Assembly: GCF_022458985.1 (NCBI RefSeq)
Contig: NC_061776.1
Span: forward strand, 2,083,075 to 2,147,074
Source of the DNA: Mugil cephalus
Lineage: Eukaryota; Chordata; Actinopteri; Mugiliformes; Mugilidae
DNA: 64,000 bases
Direction: 5' to 3'
A model generated the notes under the pieces. The model saw nothing but the letters and a program-made list of their open reading frames with translations, had not been told where the DNA came from and made no database searches. The position numbers and the translations under genes are program-made. Shown one piece after another: positions 21,913 through 33,778 of the stretch (within the stretch, counting starts at the first letter, position 1; each line of letters starts with the position of its first letter).

Positions 21913-22489
21913 CTTTCCAATGTCAATTTTGTAAATGTTTTAGGAGGCAGGAAGAAGCGCTCACTCGGCTCGTTCGACCTCCAGGAAACACACAGTGCAT
22001 TTACAGCGAATGTAAACAGAAGTTTACCAGAGAACTCCAGAGAACATCTTTGAGCTGGAAACCAGGACAGAGAAATGTCTGAGGAGGAGCTGATCTTTCA
22101 ACACCATGAATGTCGTGTATGAATGAATGAAGTCACCACTTCTTTTCCAGGGTAAAACCCCCTCTGGCTCCTCCCGCTGTGGTTTAACTCAACCAGTGGG
22201 ATCATTTCTGCCTCCTGAACGTCTCTTTGCTTTGGATGAATGTTTGTTGAACTAGGAGGTGATGGTGAGGGAGGGAGGGAGGGAGTTAGGGGAGGGGGGA
22301 GGGAGGGAGGGAGGGAGGGATCTGGACGGGGCCACTGCGTTCTGTTTTCATCCTCCCTCATCCCGTCGCTGTCCGATCCCCTCAGACTGTCTGACCCGTC
22401 CTCGCCCAAAACCCTGGAACCCCGTCCCGCTCTGACCCTCGCCCGGTGTCGATGTTTCTTTTTTGTATTTCTTTTATATATGAGAACAC

Positions 22490-22495
22490 AATAAA
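22490..22495 (+). terminator. adcy8: distal poly(A) signal of adcy8
   Basis: AATAAA in the context TGAGAACACAATAAAAAGG, preceded by a T-rich upstream element (TTTTTTGTATTTCTTTTATA) and followed by TCTAATTTTTTATAC. Upstream and downstream elements together make this the better of the two signals. Confidence 0.5.
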
Positions 22496-22515
22496 AAGGG
22501 GTCTAATTTTTTATA

Positions 22516-25300
22516 CAAAGCCGCGTCTCTGCTTCCGTTTGTTCGTTCATTACATTCGTCAAACCATCAGCGTTAAATTCAGGAGGAAACGTTTGAGGTT
22601 CTAAAGATCTCGGACACAGATCACATCGACTGTTATCTTCCTCCGCAGTAAAGAACGACAGGCAGCATGTTCCTCTCTTACAAACCTGAACACTTTCCAG
22701 AGCAGGATGTTAATTAAGGAGCAGTTTTGAAGGCCACTGGTCTCGTCTATGGTCATCTCCATCTTTGCCTGACTCCACTTTAGCTAACTCAGAAATAGAC
22801 TCTATCCCCTAAACCCAACCACTGACCCTGAGCCCTAAACCTAATCAGATGGTGGGGGTGACCCTGAATGGGGTCTATGGACTTCAGCCTCTAGTGGACA
22901 TTAGAGGACATGCAGATTTAGGATGGCTTCAGTTTTAAGTCCCAAATGTTGATGAATATTAATCCGCCACAGAAAATAGTCCCTACCTATTTATTCCCAC
23001 TAATGTTTGATTTATTAACATAAATGAATAAATATGACGTCAGTAAGTCACGGTGCAGTCTCATGTATTTTATGATAATGCAGACAGGTTTGTTTCTGCT
23101 CCAGAGGAAGAACTCTGTCCTCTTCTTCTTCTTCTTCTTCTTCTTCTTCTTCATTATCCTGAAAAGAGTTTTGATGAATCACGTCGCTCAAAATGAATCC
23201 AGACCGTCTGGACTCGCCACCAGTTTAACACAAATATGACATCTCTGTTTGTTAGAGAGGAGCTCGGGTGGTTTGCCTCCTAAATCTGGTCCCAAATGCT
23301 GCTTGTAACATATTTCAGAGTTACTCAAAAATAAAAGCGGTGGCACCTGGAGTCTTAGTGAGCCGATAGAGAAGCTTAGTAAAAAAAAAACCAAAAAAAT
23401 TCTGTTTCTCTTCATGCATGCAGGGGGAGGTAGAACAGAGATGCCGGATGGAAAATGGCAAATTAATCGCATTTTGAGGAAAAAGACTGCACAATTCCTA
23501 GTTACCACAGACCATATAGAATAGCTTATAATGTAGGTTCAACCAACAGCGTTTGTTTGCTAATTGCTGTGTATTCAGGGGTCAAATTATTGTATATTAT
23601 GGTGTTTTTGGAATTTCTGATCGTACAGAGGGTGATATTATCATGCAAATACAATAATTATCGTTTATCTGGACAACGCTGAGGTGGAATCTTATCAGGT
23701 GTTTTTTTGCATGTTGTAGTTTGCAGGTGCATCCACTTGGTGGCAGCAGACAGCTGGTCAGGATCCTGAATTATTCCTTCCTCTGTGACGGTCCACCTCG
23801 TGTCTGAACTTCAGGACTGAGCTGAGAACCACTGAAAAGATTATTAAGACGGAAAATTACCACACCACCATAAAATCCATTATTGAGCTAGAATGGAAAT
23901 ATGTGTTTGTGTGCATTTATGGTTCATGCATTTCATGTTAGCGTCTGTAAACCGTGCTGCTGCAAATGCTGCACGTTTCCCCACTGGTTTCTGTTCGTAT
24001 CAAACCTTATTTCATTCCTCTGGAGCATCGGGGCCAGAGATGGTGTCCTCAGAGAACCAAGGTTACATTCACAACCACCCTTTTTAAACTAGTTGCAGAA
24101 ACATTGACACAGAAATATCAGGTACTCAGGAAATGATAAAAACAAACTGCTGCTGATTAGCTTTTTATTTGCATTTATTTAAATGAATCTTCAGCGTTGC
24201 AGCTTTAATTTACCCTTTGCAAATATTTACAATCAGCTGCCTTCAGATTCAGCAGAGCAGCATGAATGTGAATCTATTATTTAGAGTATTTGAACAACAG
24301 TGTGTGACTCATGGATGTGAATGCTACGTCGCTAAAGCTACTCCTATTATCTGCACACCCACAGAAGGCCGCGGGCAAACAGGTGGATTAAACAAGCCAC
24401 AGCACACGGACCGATTTATTTCACCGTCGCTATAACGTAGCTTCAAATGCTCCCAGAGGGACAGAGACGTCACAAATGGAAAATAAATCACAGAATCGAG
24501 AGTGAACGAGTCGGGAGCATCTGGTCAAACACAAACACGTTCAGGAGAAATTGATTGTTGATCTCGCTTCCCTCCCCCGTATGGATTTTCAGTTAGACAT
24601 GAAGGAGGAGGAGGAGGAGGAGGAGGAGGAAGCAACAGGGAAGAGGCAGAGATGTGGGGAATGGAGTTGCCATGGTGATGACGGCACATCGAGGACTCGG
24701 TGTGATGATACTGTAAGTGAAAGCGTGAGCGTGTTTGCTGGCAGATGAAGACAGGTCTGTGGTATCTCTGTGACGAAGAGGAGCTGAACGACAATAAAAC
24801 AGCAGAATAAAACACTGATCTTCTTAAAGGCCCCGCACGCTCAAACAGGTGATCCATCCTGGCCAATCAGAGCTCAGCTCAGGGTGAAGATGAAACATCA
24901 GGAGACGGTGGAGGTGGGAACCAGTTTAGTCAGAAAAATACACTAATTGAAATCTGAGAGGATGGATTGTGGTGGAAAGTTGGTCTGGAGTCACTAACTG
25001 TTCTCCTGCAATCATCCTCCTGGTCAGTCAGATCCTTTGTTCTGGTCTTTCTGTGCATAATATTAATTTAATTTGTGTTTGCATCAGTTTTGATCTCAAT
25101 AAATACACATTAGTTTTATACGACAGTAGTTTCATGCTCAGATGAGAGAGCCGGCGTTGTATCTTAAAGGCACCAGAACACAGTTGTTATCACAGTGGAG
25201 GTGTGATGCAAGAGGTGTGCGGATGAAGACGAGAAAATAATTACATCTGTTCACGCATACAGTATGTCTGGCTAATGGTCTTTCAGCATTTACTTGGGTT
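22516..25300. other. intergenic, no gene seen
   Basis: Contains a TTC run (23120-23152), a GAG run (24603-24630) and otherwise AT-rich unique sequence. GAGAACCACTG at 23824-23834 resembles an inverted hAT end but has no matching target duplication with 20793. Confidence 0.6.
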
Positions 25301-25303
25301 TTA

Positions 25304-25490
25304 TAGAATAGAATAGAATAGAATAGAATAGAATAGAATAGAATAGAATAGAATAGAAAAACACTTTATTCATCCCCTAGGGGAAGACATCAGCATAACA
25401 CATCAACATAATCAACAAAATCAACAAAATAAACGGTGCAAAAGGAAAGAGAAGACTGGAAATAGACTCATGTGTAAATACATTCAAGGG
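25304..25490 (-). mobile_element. non-LTR retroposon 3' end with pentanucleotide tail
   Basis: GAATA repeated about ten times (25305-25357) adjoins AAAACACTTTATTCATCCCC. On the minus strand this reads GGGGATGAATAAAGTGTTTT followed by TTCTA repeats, the usual 3' end of several fish LINE families. The body is degraded. Confidence 0.5.
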
Positions 25491-25493
25491 CGA

Positions 25494-25690
25494 GGGGCGG
25501 GGCTTGTAGCTTGCATGTGACTTCACGCTAGTCTCTAATTGGTCACTTAAAGAGTCGGCCCTGGCCAATCAGCATCTCTTTCTTCGTCCAATCTGATTGA
25601 TTAGTGATACCTGTCAATCAAAGTCATACCGTGCTTCGCCTTGATGCGCATGCGCAACCGCAACTGACCGCTTCCGTCAGTTGCGGACAT
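25494..25690. promoter_or_regulatory. promoter-like cluster: GC box, CCAAT boxes, NRF1-type site
   Basis: Within 200 bases: GGGGCGGGGC at 25495, an inverted CCAAT (ATTGG) at 25538-25542, CCAAT at 25565-25569 and 25588-25592, and the palindrome TGCGCATGCGCA at 25645-25656, which matches the NRF1 consensus. An 11-bp perfect inverted repeat (CCGCAACTGAC, 7-base loop, GTCAGTTGCGG; 25658-25686) follows. No open frame attaches to it within 1 kb. The GC box may come from the AAGCCCCGCCCCTC repeat found elsewhere in the window. Confidence 0.35.
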
Positions 25691-26617
25691 TTGACGAGTG
25701 ATTCTCTGGATGTAAAAAAAAAAAAAAAAAAGGCGGATTAAGGAGTTTGGACCGAACCAACAAAACTTAAACATCAGGCAAGTGACCGTGAACGGAGTTC
25801 ACCCGCTTCTCCCGCTGCTGTTACCCGAACACAGCTGGCTAGGCTAGCTAGGCTAGCTAGCTGGATGTAAGGTCAGAAATGCTTTTCATTCCTTTCCCTG
25901 TTTGCTTTTTCTGCTGAAAGTCACTCAAGTTTTATGGACAACAACGGGGGACAGAGACCTCTCTGGATGGAGCTTTGAAAGAATGTCACTATTTTTAAGG
26001 GTACTCTAAAAACTGTACAAAATTAGCTCTTTGACTGTGTGTTGACTGTGGCAGGAGGTCCGGAGTCTCTCTGTTGGTATAGTATATTCTTCTTTATTCC
26101 ATTTTTGTGTTTGTAGAATTTTCAATTTTTGTTATTTACAGAGCACACAAGTAACTACAGATAGAGGGGAGGACTGTGGGGTGGATGGATGGGTCAACAA
26201 AACAAATCAGTACAGTGAAAGAGAGGGACTCTCTTGTATTGCATTTGTATTGTTCTAACATGATATGAACATTTTGGAATGATTTTATGACAAACCAGGA
26301 TCTTTCTGACTTGGAAGCCAGAACAAGTTCACAAACATTTTGTGGAAAGCTGGAGGACTGATCATGGTGATGTGGACAGAACAGTGACAATGGTCGAATG
26401 GTCAAATTGTCCCTTATTCACAAACAAGAACAAACCTAATTATTTATTTCATGTTTTTGAAACAGAATAATCTGAAAGTAATATTCCCTCTTCCTTAACT
26501 CCGCTTTGGTCATCACCATCTCCCTTGTCTGTGAAATGATCCACCTTTTCTGCAACTTTTACATTTAAGATCCAGACTTTTTTTTTTTTACTTTGTTCAC
26601 ATCAGCACTGACTACAT

Positions 26618-26725
26618 TACCGTTTCCATGGAGACTGAATGATGATGAAGACATCATTGTTAATCAGAGAAGATTATTGATGAAGAGGAGCATCACATCT
26701 ACTGGGAGTAAAACAGAAGAAGAAA
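26618..26725. repeat. interspersed repeat, shared with 45395-45560
   Basis: CCGTTTCCATGGAGACTG, TATTGATGAAGAGGAGCATC and ATCTACTGG-type landmarks recur at 45395-45560 in the same order, both followed by a GA-rich tail. Confidence 0.65.
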
Positions 26726-27602
26726 GGGGAGAAGGAGGTGAAGATTGAGGAAGAGGAGGAGGAAGACGAAGGAGACGAGGAAGATGAAGAAGACAGAGAG
26801 AAAGAAAGGTGGGAGAAGAAGGAGGATTTCTCTCTATCTTTACTATATCTTGAAACTGTCACTGTATGGGAACAATTGCAAAGAAACAATTCACCTGAAG
26901 GATCAATAAAATCTTCTGATTGTGGAAAAAACAGAATGCAAACAAATATGTGATTAGATGGCCAATGTATGTGTTTACAATAGACAGTGGAAGGAGAGAC
27001 AAAGGGGAAAGTCACAGAGAAATGAAGAAAGTAAAAAAAAAAATGGCCTCAAGTCTAATCCAGAAAGATGATTTATTTTATTAGACCTCAGTGATTCTAA
27101 ATCCTCACTTCAGATTTTCCTGTGAAGGACACTGAAGTTGAAATGTTTTGACAAGATCTGAACATCATGAATTTATGATGGTGCCACTCTCAGGACAAAC
27201 TTTGTCAAATTTTTTGAAATTCTCCAACTCAAGTGGTTGACATGTGTAAAGTAAAATATTGTTTCACCGACGTGAATGCGCTGCATTTTCTCCTCAGACA
27301 GTCCGATTATTAGCCCACAGCTTGAGAGTCCGTGCTCTGGATCAAGCCATTTATTCTCAGTTAAATAAAACCCTCTGTTCAGGCACCATCGCCAGAAAAT
27401 GATCATGAAATGGACATGAAAGCCGAGGAAGGACGCGACAGTCGAGTTTAGATCAGACTCTTGAGTCAAACTGACTGAATGTGAATTAGACGTCACATTC
27501 ACCATGGCAACCGCCTCCTTCCTGCCAGTGATGCTCCTCTGTTGACCACAAAGAGTCGGCCGCCATCTGGACCAGCAGGCCGCGGGTGGAAGAGCTAAAC
27601 GC

Positions 27603-27965
27603 ACACACATATACACACACACCAACTCGTGTTTCTATCTTTGTGAGGACATAATGCATTGTTTAGCCCTCTACCCTTCAACCTAAACCCTGTTAAAACA
27701 GGTTTTAACAGGTTTCATTGTTGTGGTGTTTCTGCAAAAATGGCCCCTACAATGTTTCTGTTTCATGGAAAATAAGACCACACACACACAGTGTACAGCA
27801 AGACACACACATATGAGCACACCAGCTCATGTTCATATTCTATGACATTCCATTGACATAATGCATTTTCTAGTCCCTTACTGTAACCCTCATCAACTGT
27901 AGCTGTTACCCCCAACCCAATGCACAAGTTAAATATGCACAAAAAAGTCAACATGGCCCTTAAAA
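27603..27965. repeat. two tandem copies of a short dispersed repeat
   Basis: Both halves (27603-27770 and 27785-27965) start with CA-rich sequence, then CCAACTCGTGTT or CCAGCTCATGTT, GACATAATGCATT, TAGCCC/TAGTCCC, a CCCT-rich stretch and ATGGCCC near the end. Such repeats are common in fish genomes. Confidence 0.55.
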
Positions 27966-28234
27966 AAAAAACAAGGACGACTCTTCTAACCATTTAAGCT
28001 CCTAAACTATTTCAGGCTAAAATGAGGCTAATTGTGTGGATATTGGAAAACACAATAGAGCAGTTACAAACAGATGCAGCTGAACATTCCTGAGGTGTAG
28101 CTGAACACCACCACCATGTTGATTTTTTTGACTTTTTGGCTGATTCTCAATTAGTTTTAATACAGGTACTTCATGAGTCAGCTCAGGATGGTCTTCAGCT
28201 CACCATGGCCCATTTGGACTTAATGTTCCATTAC

Positions 28235-29330
28235 GCCACTGTTGCGAGTTGCGGTCGCAAGGTCACTCGTGCTGGCTGTGGCTGAGGAGAGTCATCAGAC
28301 TGAGGAAGGAGGCCAACAGGGCATTGCTGGTCTGTGGGTCTCCGGAAGCAGCTGACCAGTACCGGATGGCTAGGTGGCCCTCGGCCAGGGCATTTGCTGA
28401 GGAAAATACTCAGGATCTGGCAAACTCTCTGGCACCTCAGGGGTGGCAGGCAGTAACTAGCTCACACTGTTTTTGTTCAGGATGTCAACTGGGGCTATTG
28501 TTTAGGGAGCTCCTCAATCCCACCTCCACATATTACAGGGGAAACAGAGCCAGAGGGCCTGGGATTGGACTGTCCAATCTACTGAAACATAGTGAAACAA
28601 TTTGCGGCAGAGCTTCAGGAGAGGATGAGATCCACCCTGGGTATCTTCAGGTTCTGGATGTTGTAGGGCAGTCCTGGCTGATATGCCTCTGCAACGGGCA
28701 GACCCCATATTTAAGAAAAGGGACCAGAGGGTGTGCCTCCACTGCAAAGTCGTTGGAAAGTGTTGGAAAAGAGGGTCCAATAGATAGTTGAACCTCAGAT
28801 TGAGGAGGAACAATACATTTTTTGTCCCGGACGTGAAACCATGGACCAACTCTTTACCTTCGCTAGGGTGCTGGAGGAAGTTTGTCCAACCAGTCCACAT
28901 GTGTTTTATAAATTTGGAGAAGGCTTATGACAGTGTCCCCAGAGGCATTCTGCGGGTGGTGCACTGGGGGTATGGGGTGATGGTCCCTTACTAAGATCCA
29001 TTCAGTCCCTGTACAGAAGGAGTGCAAGTTTGCTCCGTGTAGCCGGACTCGTTCCCCGTGAGGGTTGGACTCCGGACTCCGGATATCCGGGTTGGACCAC
29101 ATCGAGAGGAGTCACTTGAGGTGGTTCGGGCATCGGGGCCAACCCAGAACACGATGGAGGGATCATATCTCCCATCTGGTCTCGGATCGCCTGGGGATTT
29201 ATCTGGAGGAGCTGGTGGAAGCGGTTGGTGAGAGGGCGGTCTGGACTTCCCTGCTGAAGCTGCTGCCCCTGACCCAAGCCTGAATAAGTTCAAGAAGACG
29301 GGCCGATGGATGGACATCATGAGAGATCAC
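28235..29330 (+). mobile_element. degraded non-LTR retrotransposon (LINE), RT 3' half
   Basis: Frame fragments include INLEKAYDSVPRGILRVVHWG (28903-28965), a reverse-transcriptase block that resembles the D-K-AFD-VPR motif of fish LINEs, and GHRGQPRTRWRDHISHLVSD (29122-29181), the typical C-terminal block after RT. Frameshifts and stops break it several times, and the canonical FADD-type catalytic motif was not found. Clade not assigned. Confidence 0.75.
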
Positions 29331-29649
29331 CTCTCACAACAGTCTGGTTCTCAAGAGTAGAATAGAGTTTATTCAGCATAACAAGTTATACAGCAATAAA
29401 CACAGTTTTGCTGACTGATTTTAACACCATCATATCCACACTCATCACACATCATTTCTTTCTTTTTCCTTCTTGTATTCACTTTTTTCAATCCACTTAT
29501 TGTTATAATTCTGTAAATAATTTGCATATAGTAGGTTGTGTTTTTCCTGTTTTATTTATATATATAGTAGCATGTATGATGTTGAGTGCCTGTACATCGC
29601 AAACTGTGAACTTTCCCAGTTTGGGATTATTGGGACTATTTATCTATCT

Positions 29650-31338
29650 ATCCACCACTCAACTTGATCCCCTCTCGACCACCCTGGTCAAGTATTGTCT
29701 CTCCTCTGTGATTCCCTTCATATCTGCCATCATTTACGCATCACTCAACACTGGAATTGTTTCGTCATCCCTAAAAACTTCTGCCAGCGCCCCAGTCATA
29801 AAAAATCCCTGGTTCTGATCCTAACAATTACAATAGGCTCCACCACATCTCCCAACTTACCTTTCACATCCAAAATCCTTGAAAAAGTAGCCACCACTTG
29901 ATTACATACACACCTGTCTACAACCCTTTCCATTCTGGTTTCTGCCTCTGCCACAGCACCGAAATTGCCCTCATAAAAATTACCAACAATCTCCCTATTA
30001 CAGCTACCTCCGGTTCACTCTCCATCCTCATCCTCCTTTACTTTGGTGCAGCCTTTGACACCATCTCCCAACCCATCCTCCTCAATAGACTTGCCTCTGT
30101 CGACAACACTCATGACGCCCTTCATTGGTTCCACTCCTATCTCTCAAACCGCACCTAGTTCATCCAGCTCGAATCCTTCAAATCCAACCCCTCCCCAGCC
30201 ATTACCTTGTGTCCCCCAGGGCTCTGTTCCGGGGCCCCTTCTCTTTGTCATTTATATCCTTCCCCTTTCAATTATTTTTCGTAAATTTAACAATCACTGC
30301 CACTCCTACACCGATGACACCCAGCTCTACCTCTCTAGTAAACCTAACTCGTCACTTCCAACCACTTCCCTTACTGCCTGCTCCTCAGAAATCAAATCCT
30401 GGTTCACGTACAACTTCCTGAAATTAAACAGCGATAAAACGTAAAGTCTTGTAATTGGTGCCTCATCTGCACTTTCCAAAGTTGACCGTTTCTCTGTTCT
30501 CATTGATAGCTCCTCAGTCTCCCCCTCCCCTGAGGTTAGGAGTCTAGGTGTCATCCTTGACTGTATACTTCCATTCAAATCCCACATCAATAACACCACT
30601 CAAATTGCCTTCTTCCAGCTCCGAAATATCAACTCATCCCTTCTTCTCCATTAACACTGCCTCCATTCTTGCCTTGATCACTCCAAATCTCTCCTCTTTG
30701 GCCTCCCTCAATAAACTCCAACTGGTCCAAAGCTCTGCAGCACGAATCATCACCAAACCCCCTCTTCCCACCATGTCACCTCTATCTTACAGCAACTTCC
30801 CTTTCTTTCGGTCATGCAAAGAGTTCAATTAAAAATTCTTCTATACACCTTCAAAGCTATGTGCAACCTCACCCCTCCATACCTGTCTGACCTCCACCAC
30901 ATCGCCACTCCAGCACGCTCCCTCAGATCCCTCTCCTCCGTCCACCTCACTGTGCCCCCTGTTCCCCACAGTACCAGAGCTTTCAGCCACTCTGCTCCCA
31001 AGATCTGGAACTCTTTAACACCTGACATCCGTAATATTGACCAGACATCTCTTTATAATCACTTGCTCACTCCACCAACCTTAACTCAACACAGCCCTAC
31101 GTCTCCCTTATTCATTTCCAATGTTTTATTGATGCTGTTTTATTAAATGCTGTACAATTTCTGTTTGTTGATGCTTGAATGTCGCTTATTGTATGTCATT
31201 TGCATGTTTGAATGCTTGTGTCCATTGATGTTTTTATATATTGATGTATTCATCTGTTCTTTTCTGTAAAGTGTCCTTGGGTGACGTGAAAGGCACTTCC
31301 TAAATAAAATGTGTTACTATTATTATTATTATTATTAA
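29650..31338 (+). mobile_element. L2-like LINE, 5'-truncated and decayed
   Basis: Fragments in changing frames: [73 protein letters not shown], and the C-terminal FKAMCNLTPPYLSDLHHIAT and RAFSHSAPKIWNSLTPDIRN. The order and wording match L2/Maui-type reverse transcriptases. The YADD box survives only as YTDD (around 30310). The 3' end GTGAAAGGCACTTCCTAAAT plus a TTA/ATT run (31314-31338) is the usual L2 tail. Several stops and frameshifts make it inactive. Confidence 0.88.
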
Positions 31339-31803
31339 GACACACAGCAATCTGTAATGTGACTTCTTGACTGAATCATGTGATACCGTGAGACGACAGT
31401 GGAAACATTTGTTTACCAGGGACTGCGTGGACTTTGTCTTAGCAGTGGTTAATATTTAACTTATATGTCATAATGTCAGCAAACACTTAACAATCCACTT
31501 CTAATTTAGAAATATCTATTGTCATCCTGTCCCTGATTTGTAAAATATGCCTGATTCTGAGTCAAGCTCTCTTCTTGTAACTGGTGTAAATGGAAAGAAG
31601 GAAAATGTTTACAGCTAACTCTATTGATTTGTACTGTTGTCTGTAGGATGAATACAACTCGATTGTTTTATGTTTTAATAGTCAGATTCATTCAGGTCAC
31701 TTCCGTGTATGAGAGTCTGTTGACGCCTCTCGCATTCCTCAAGAATACATTCTTAAACTGAAGTATCCACACAAACTGCCAGTCACTGGCGCTGAGAGCA
31801 GAG

Positions 31804-33462
31804 ATGGCGCAGAAAAGGGTTGAACTGGATGAAGGAAGCTTTTCTTGTTTCATCTGTCTGGATCTACAAAAGGATCCAGTGACTATTCCCTGTGGACACA
31901 GCTTCTGCATGAGCTGTATTAAAAGACACTTTGATGTAGAGGACAAGAAGAAAATCTACAGCTGTCCTGACTGTGCACAACTCTTCAAAGCGAGGCCTGT
32001 CCTGGTACAAAGCACCATGTTAGCAGCTTTAGTGGGGCAGCTGAAGAAGACTGGACTCCAAGCTGCTGCTGCTAATCACTGCTATGCTGGACCTGAAGAT
32101 GTGGCCTGTGATGTCTGTACTGGAAGAAAACTGAAAGCCTTCAAGTCCTGTTTAGTCTGTCTGGCATCTTACTGTGAGAAACATCTTCAGCCTCATTATG
32201 ATGCAGCTCCTTTAAAGAAACACAAGCTGGTGGATCCCTCCAAGAAGCTCCAGGAGAACATCTGCTCTCGTCATGATGAGGTGATGAAGATTTTCTGTCG
32301 TACTGATCAGCAGAGTATCTGTTATCTCTGCTCTGTGGAGGAACATAAAGGCCACGACACAGTCTCAGCTGCAGCAGAAAGGACTGAGAGGCAGAGAGAG
32401 GTGGAGGTGAGACGACAAAACATCCAGCAGATGATCCAGGACAAAGAGAAAGATGTGAAGCTGCTTCAACAGGAGCTGAAGGCCATCGCTCACTCTGCTG
32501 ATAAAACAGTGAAGGACAGTCAGGAGATCTTCACTGAGATGATCCGTCTCCTCCAGGAAAGAAGTTCTATTGCAGAGCTGGAGGTCAGATCCCAGCAGGA
32601 AACTGAAGAGAGTCGAGTCAAAGAGGTTCAGGAGAAGCTGGAGCAGGAGATCACTGAGCTGAAGAGGGAAGACGCTGAGCTGAAGCAGCTCTCAGACACA
32701 GAGGATCACAACCAGTTTCTACACAACCACCCCTCACTGTCACCACTGAGTCAATCTACATACTCAAACAGCATCAATATTCGTCCTCCGCGGATCTTTG
32801 AGGACATGAACGCAGCTGTGACAGAGCTCAGAAAGAAACTAGAGGACATTCTGAGAGAGACAACGACATACATGACGCTGACAGTGAAAGAAGTGGATGT
32901 TTTACTGCCACAACCGGGACCAAAGACCAGAGATGAATTCTTGAAGTATTCATGTATAATCACACTGGATCCAAACACAGTACACAGACGTCTGGTACTG
33001 TCTGAGAAGAACAGAAAAGTATCATCAGTAAAAAAAATACAGCCTTATCCTGATCATCCAGAAAGATTCACTGATTGTCGTCAGGTCCTGAGTACAGAGA
33101 GTCTGACTCAACGTTGTTACTGGGAGGTGGAGAGGAAAGGGATTGTTGGTGTAGCAGTTGCATATGAGAATGTCAGCAGAACAGGGAAAGAAAGTGAATT
33201 TGGACGTAATGACAAATCTTGGGCATTATATTGTACCGCAGATAATTCTACATTTGTGTACAACAACGTCCAAACTCTCTTCTCTAGTCCTCGTTCCTCC
33301 AGAGTAGGAGTGTACCTGGATCACGGAGGAGGTATTCTGTCCTTCTACAACGTCTCTAAAACCATGACTCTCCTCCACAGAGTCCAGACCACATTCACTC
33401 AGCCGCTCCATGCTGGACTTTATATTTGGGAATCAAAAGCTGAGTTCACTAAAGTGAAGTAG
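31804..33462 (+). CDS. TRIM family E3 ubiquitin ligase (TRIM16/25-like, fish type)
   Basis: Single-exon frame of 552 residues. RING finger at 15-57 with all zinc ligands (C15-x2-C18, C30-x-H32, C35-x2-C38, C54-x2-C57). B-box 1 about 102-135 and B-box 2 about 154-190 (CSRHDEVMKIFC, YLCSVEEHKGHDT). Coiled coil about 190-300, rich in Q/E/K heptads. PRY-SPRY about 370-552 with LDPNT (388-392), YWEVE (439-443) and VGVYLD (501-506). Order and length match the expanded fish TRIM16/TRIM25-like families, whose members ubiquitinate targets in the cytosol and often act in antiviral signalling; the target here is unknown. The start is the first ATG, with G at -3 and G at +4. A gutted tandem duplicate follows at 34.9-35.7 kb. 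No frame damage is visible, so it is probably functional. Confidence 0.93.
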   Translation: MAQKRVELDEGSFSCFICLDLQKDPVTIPCGHSFCMSCIKRHFDVEDKKKIYSCPDCAQLFKARPVLVQSTMLAALVGQLKKTGLQAAAANHCYAGPEDVACDVCTGRKLKAFKSCLVCLASYCEKHLQPHYDAAPLKKHKLVDPSKKLQENICSRHDEVMKIFCRTDQQSICYLCSVEEHKGHDTVSAAAERTERQREVEVRRQNIQQMIQDKEKDVKLLQQELKAIAHSADKTVKDSQEIFTEMIRLLQERSSIAELEVRSQQETEESRVKEVQEKLEQEITELKREDAELKQLSDTEDHNQFLHNHPSLSPLSQSTYSNSINIRPPRIFEDMNAAVTELRKKLEDILRETTTYMTLTVKEVDVLLPQPGPKTRDEFLKYSCIITLDPNTVHRRLVLSEKNRKVSSVKKIQPYPDHPERFTDCRQVLSTESLTQRCYWEVERKGIVGVAVAYENVSRTGKESEFGRNDKSWALYCTADNSTFVYNNVQTLFSSPRSSRVGVYLDHGGGILSFYNVSKTMTLLHRVQTTFTQPLHAGLYIWESKAEFTKVK

Positions 33463-33778
33463 ACAGAGGTAACTTCAGGACCAGAGAGTTAAATCCTGTG
33501 TTTGTCTTCATCAACTTGTTTTCTCTCCATGTTTGTTGCTGAGAGTTCATTGTTGTGGTGTTTCTGCTCAGAGATCAGGTGTCAGTCAAACATTGTGGCT
33601 TCTACCTTGACATGTTTCATAGTTGTTCTCTGGATGTTTCATCACTTCCTTTAGGTGGAGCTCTTTCCTGTGTCTGTTTAGCCATGGAGGATATCACTGC
33701 TCATGATGACTTTTATTTCCATGACAATCTTAACTATCTAATCTCAGGGCTCTAAATGTCTCCGAGAAGTTTACATGT
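33463..33778 (+). other. likely 3' UTR of the TRIM gene
   Basis: Sequence after the stop is shared with the TRIM duplicate (AGACAGAGGTAACTTCAGGA, TTGTTGCTGAGAGTTCATTG), so it belonged to the duplicated unit. No AATAAA is seen before the transposon end at 33779. Confidence 0.4.

Larger units (their letters stand above)
20092..22515 (+). other. adcy8: adcy8 3' untranslated region (maximal extent)
   Basis: Non-coding sequence between the adcy8 stop and the distal poly(A) signal at 22490. No splice pair or long frame interrupts it. It contains an hAT-like terminus at 20793, a MITE-like end near 21566, a TA run at 21889-21912 and a GGGA-rich stretch at 22265-22320. The distal end is inferred from AATAAA followed by a T-rich stretch; a proximal signal at 20666 would give a 0.6-kb UTR. 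Confidence 0.5.
25870..28230. other. intergenic, no gene seen
   Basis: AT-rich. Holds the 26618-26725 repeat with its GA-rich tail to about 26820 and the duplicated telomere-like CCCTAAACC-type repeat at 27603-27960. Confidence 0.55.

Noticed and set aside
20793..23834. hAT element spanning 3 kb with inverted ends CAGTGGTTCTCAACC and GAGAACCACTG
   Set aside because: The flanking 8 bases differ (ATTTAAAG against AAAAGATT) and the inner sequences do not match a single element; the pairing is probably chance.
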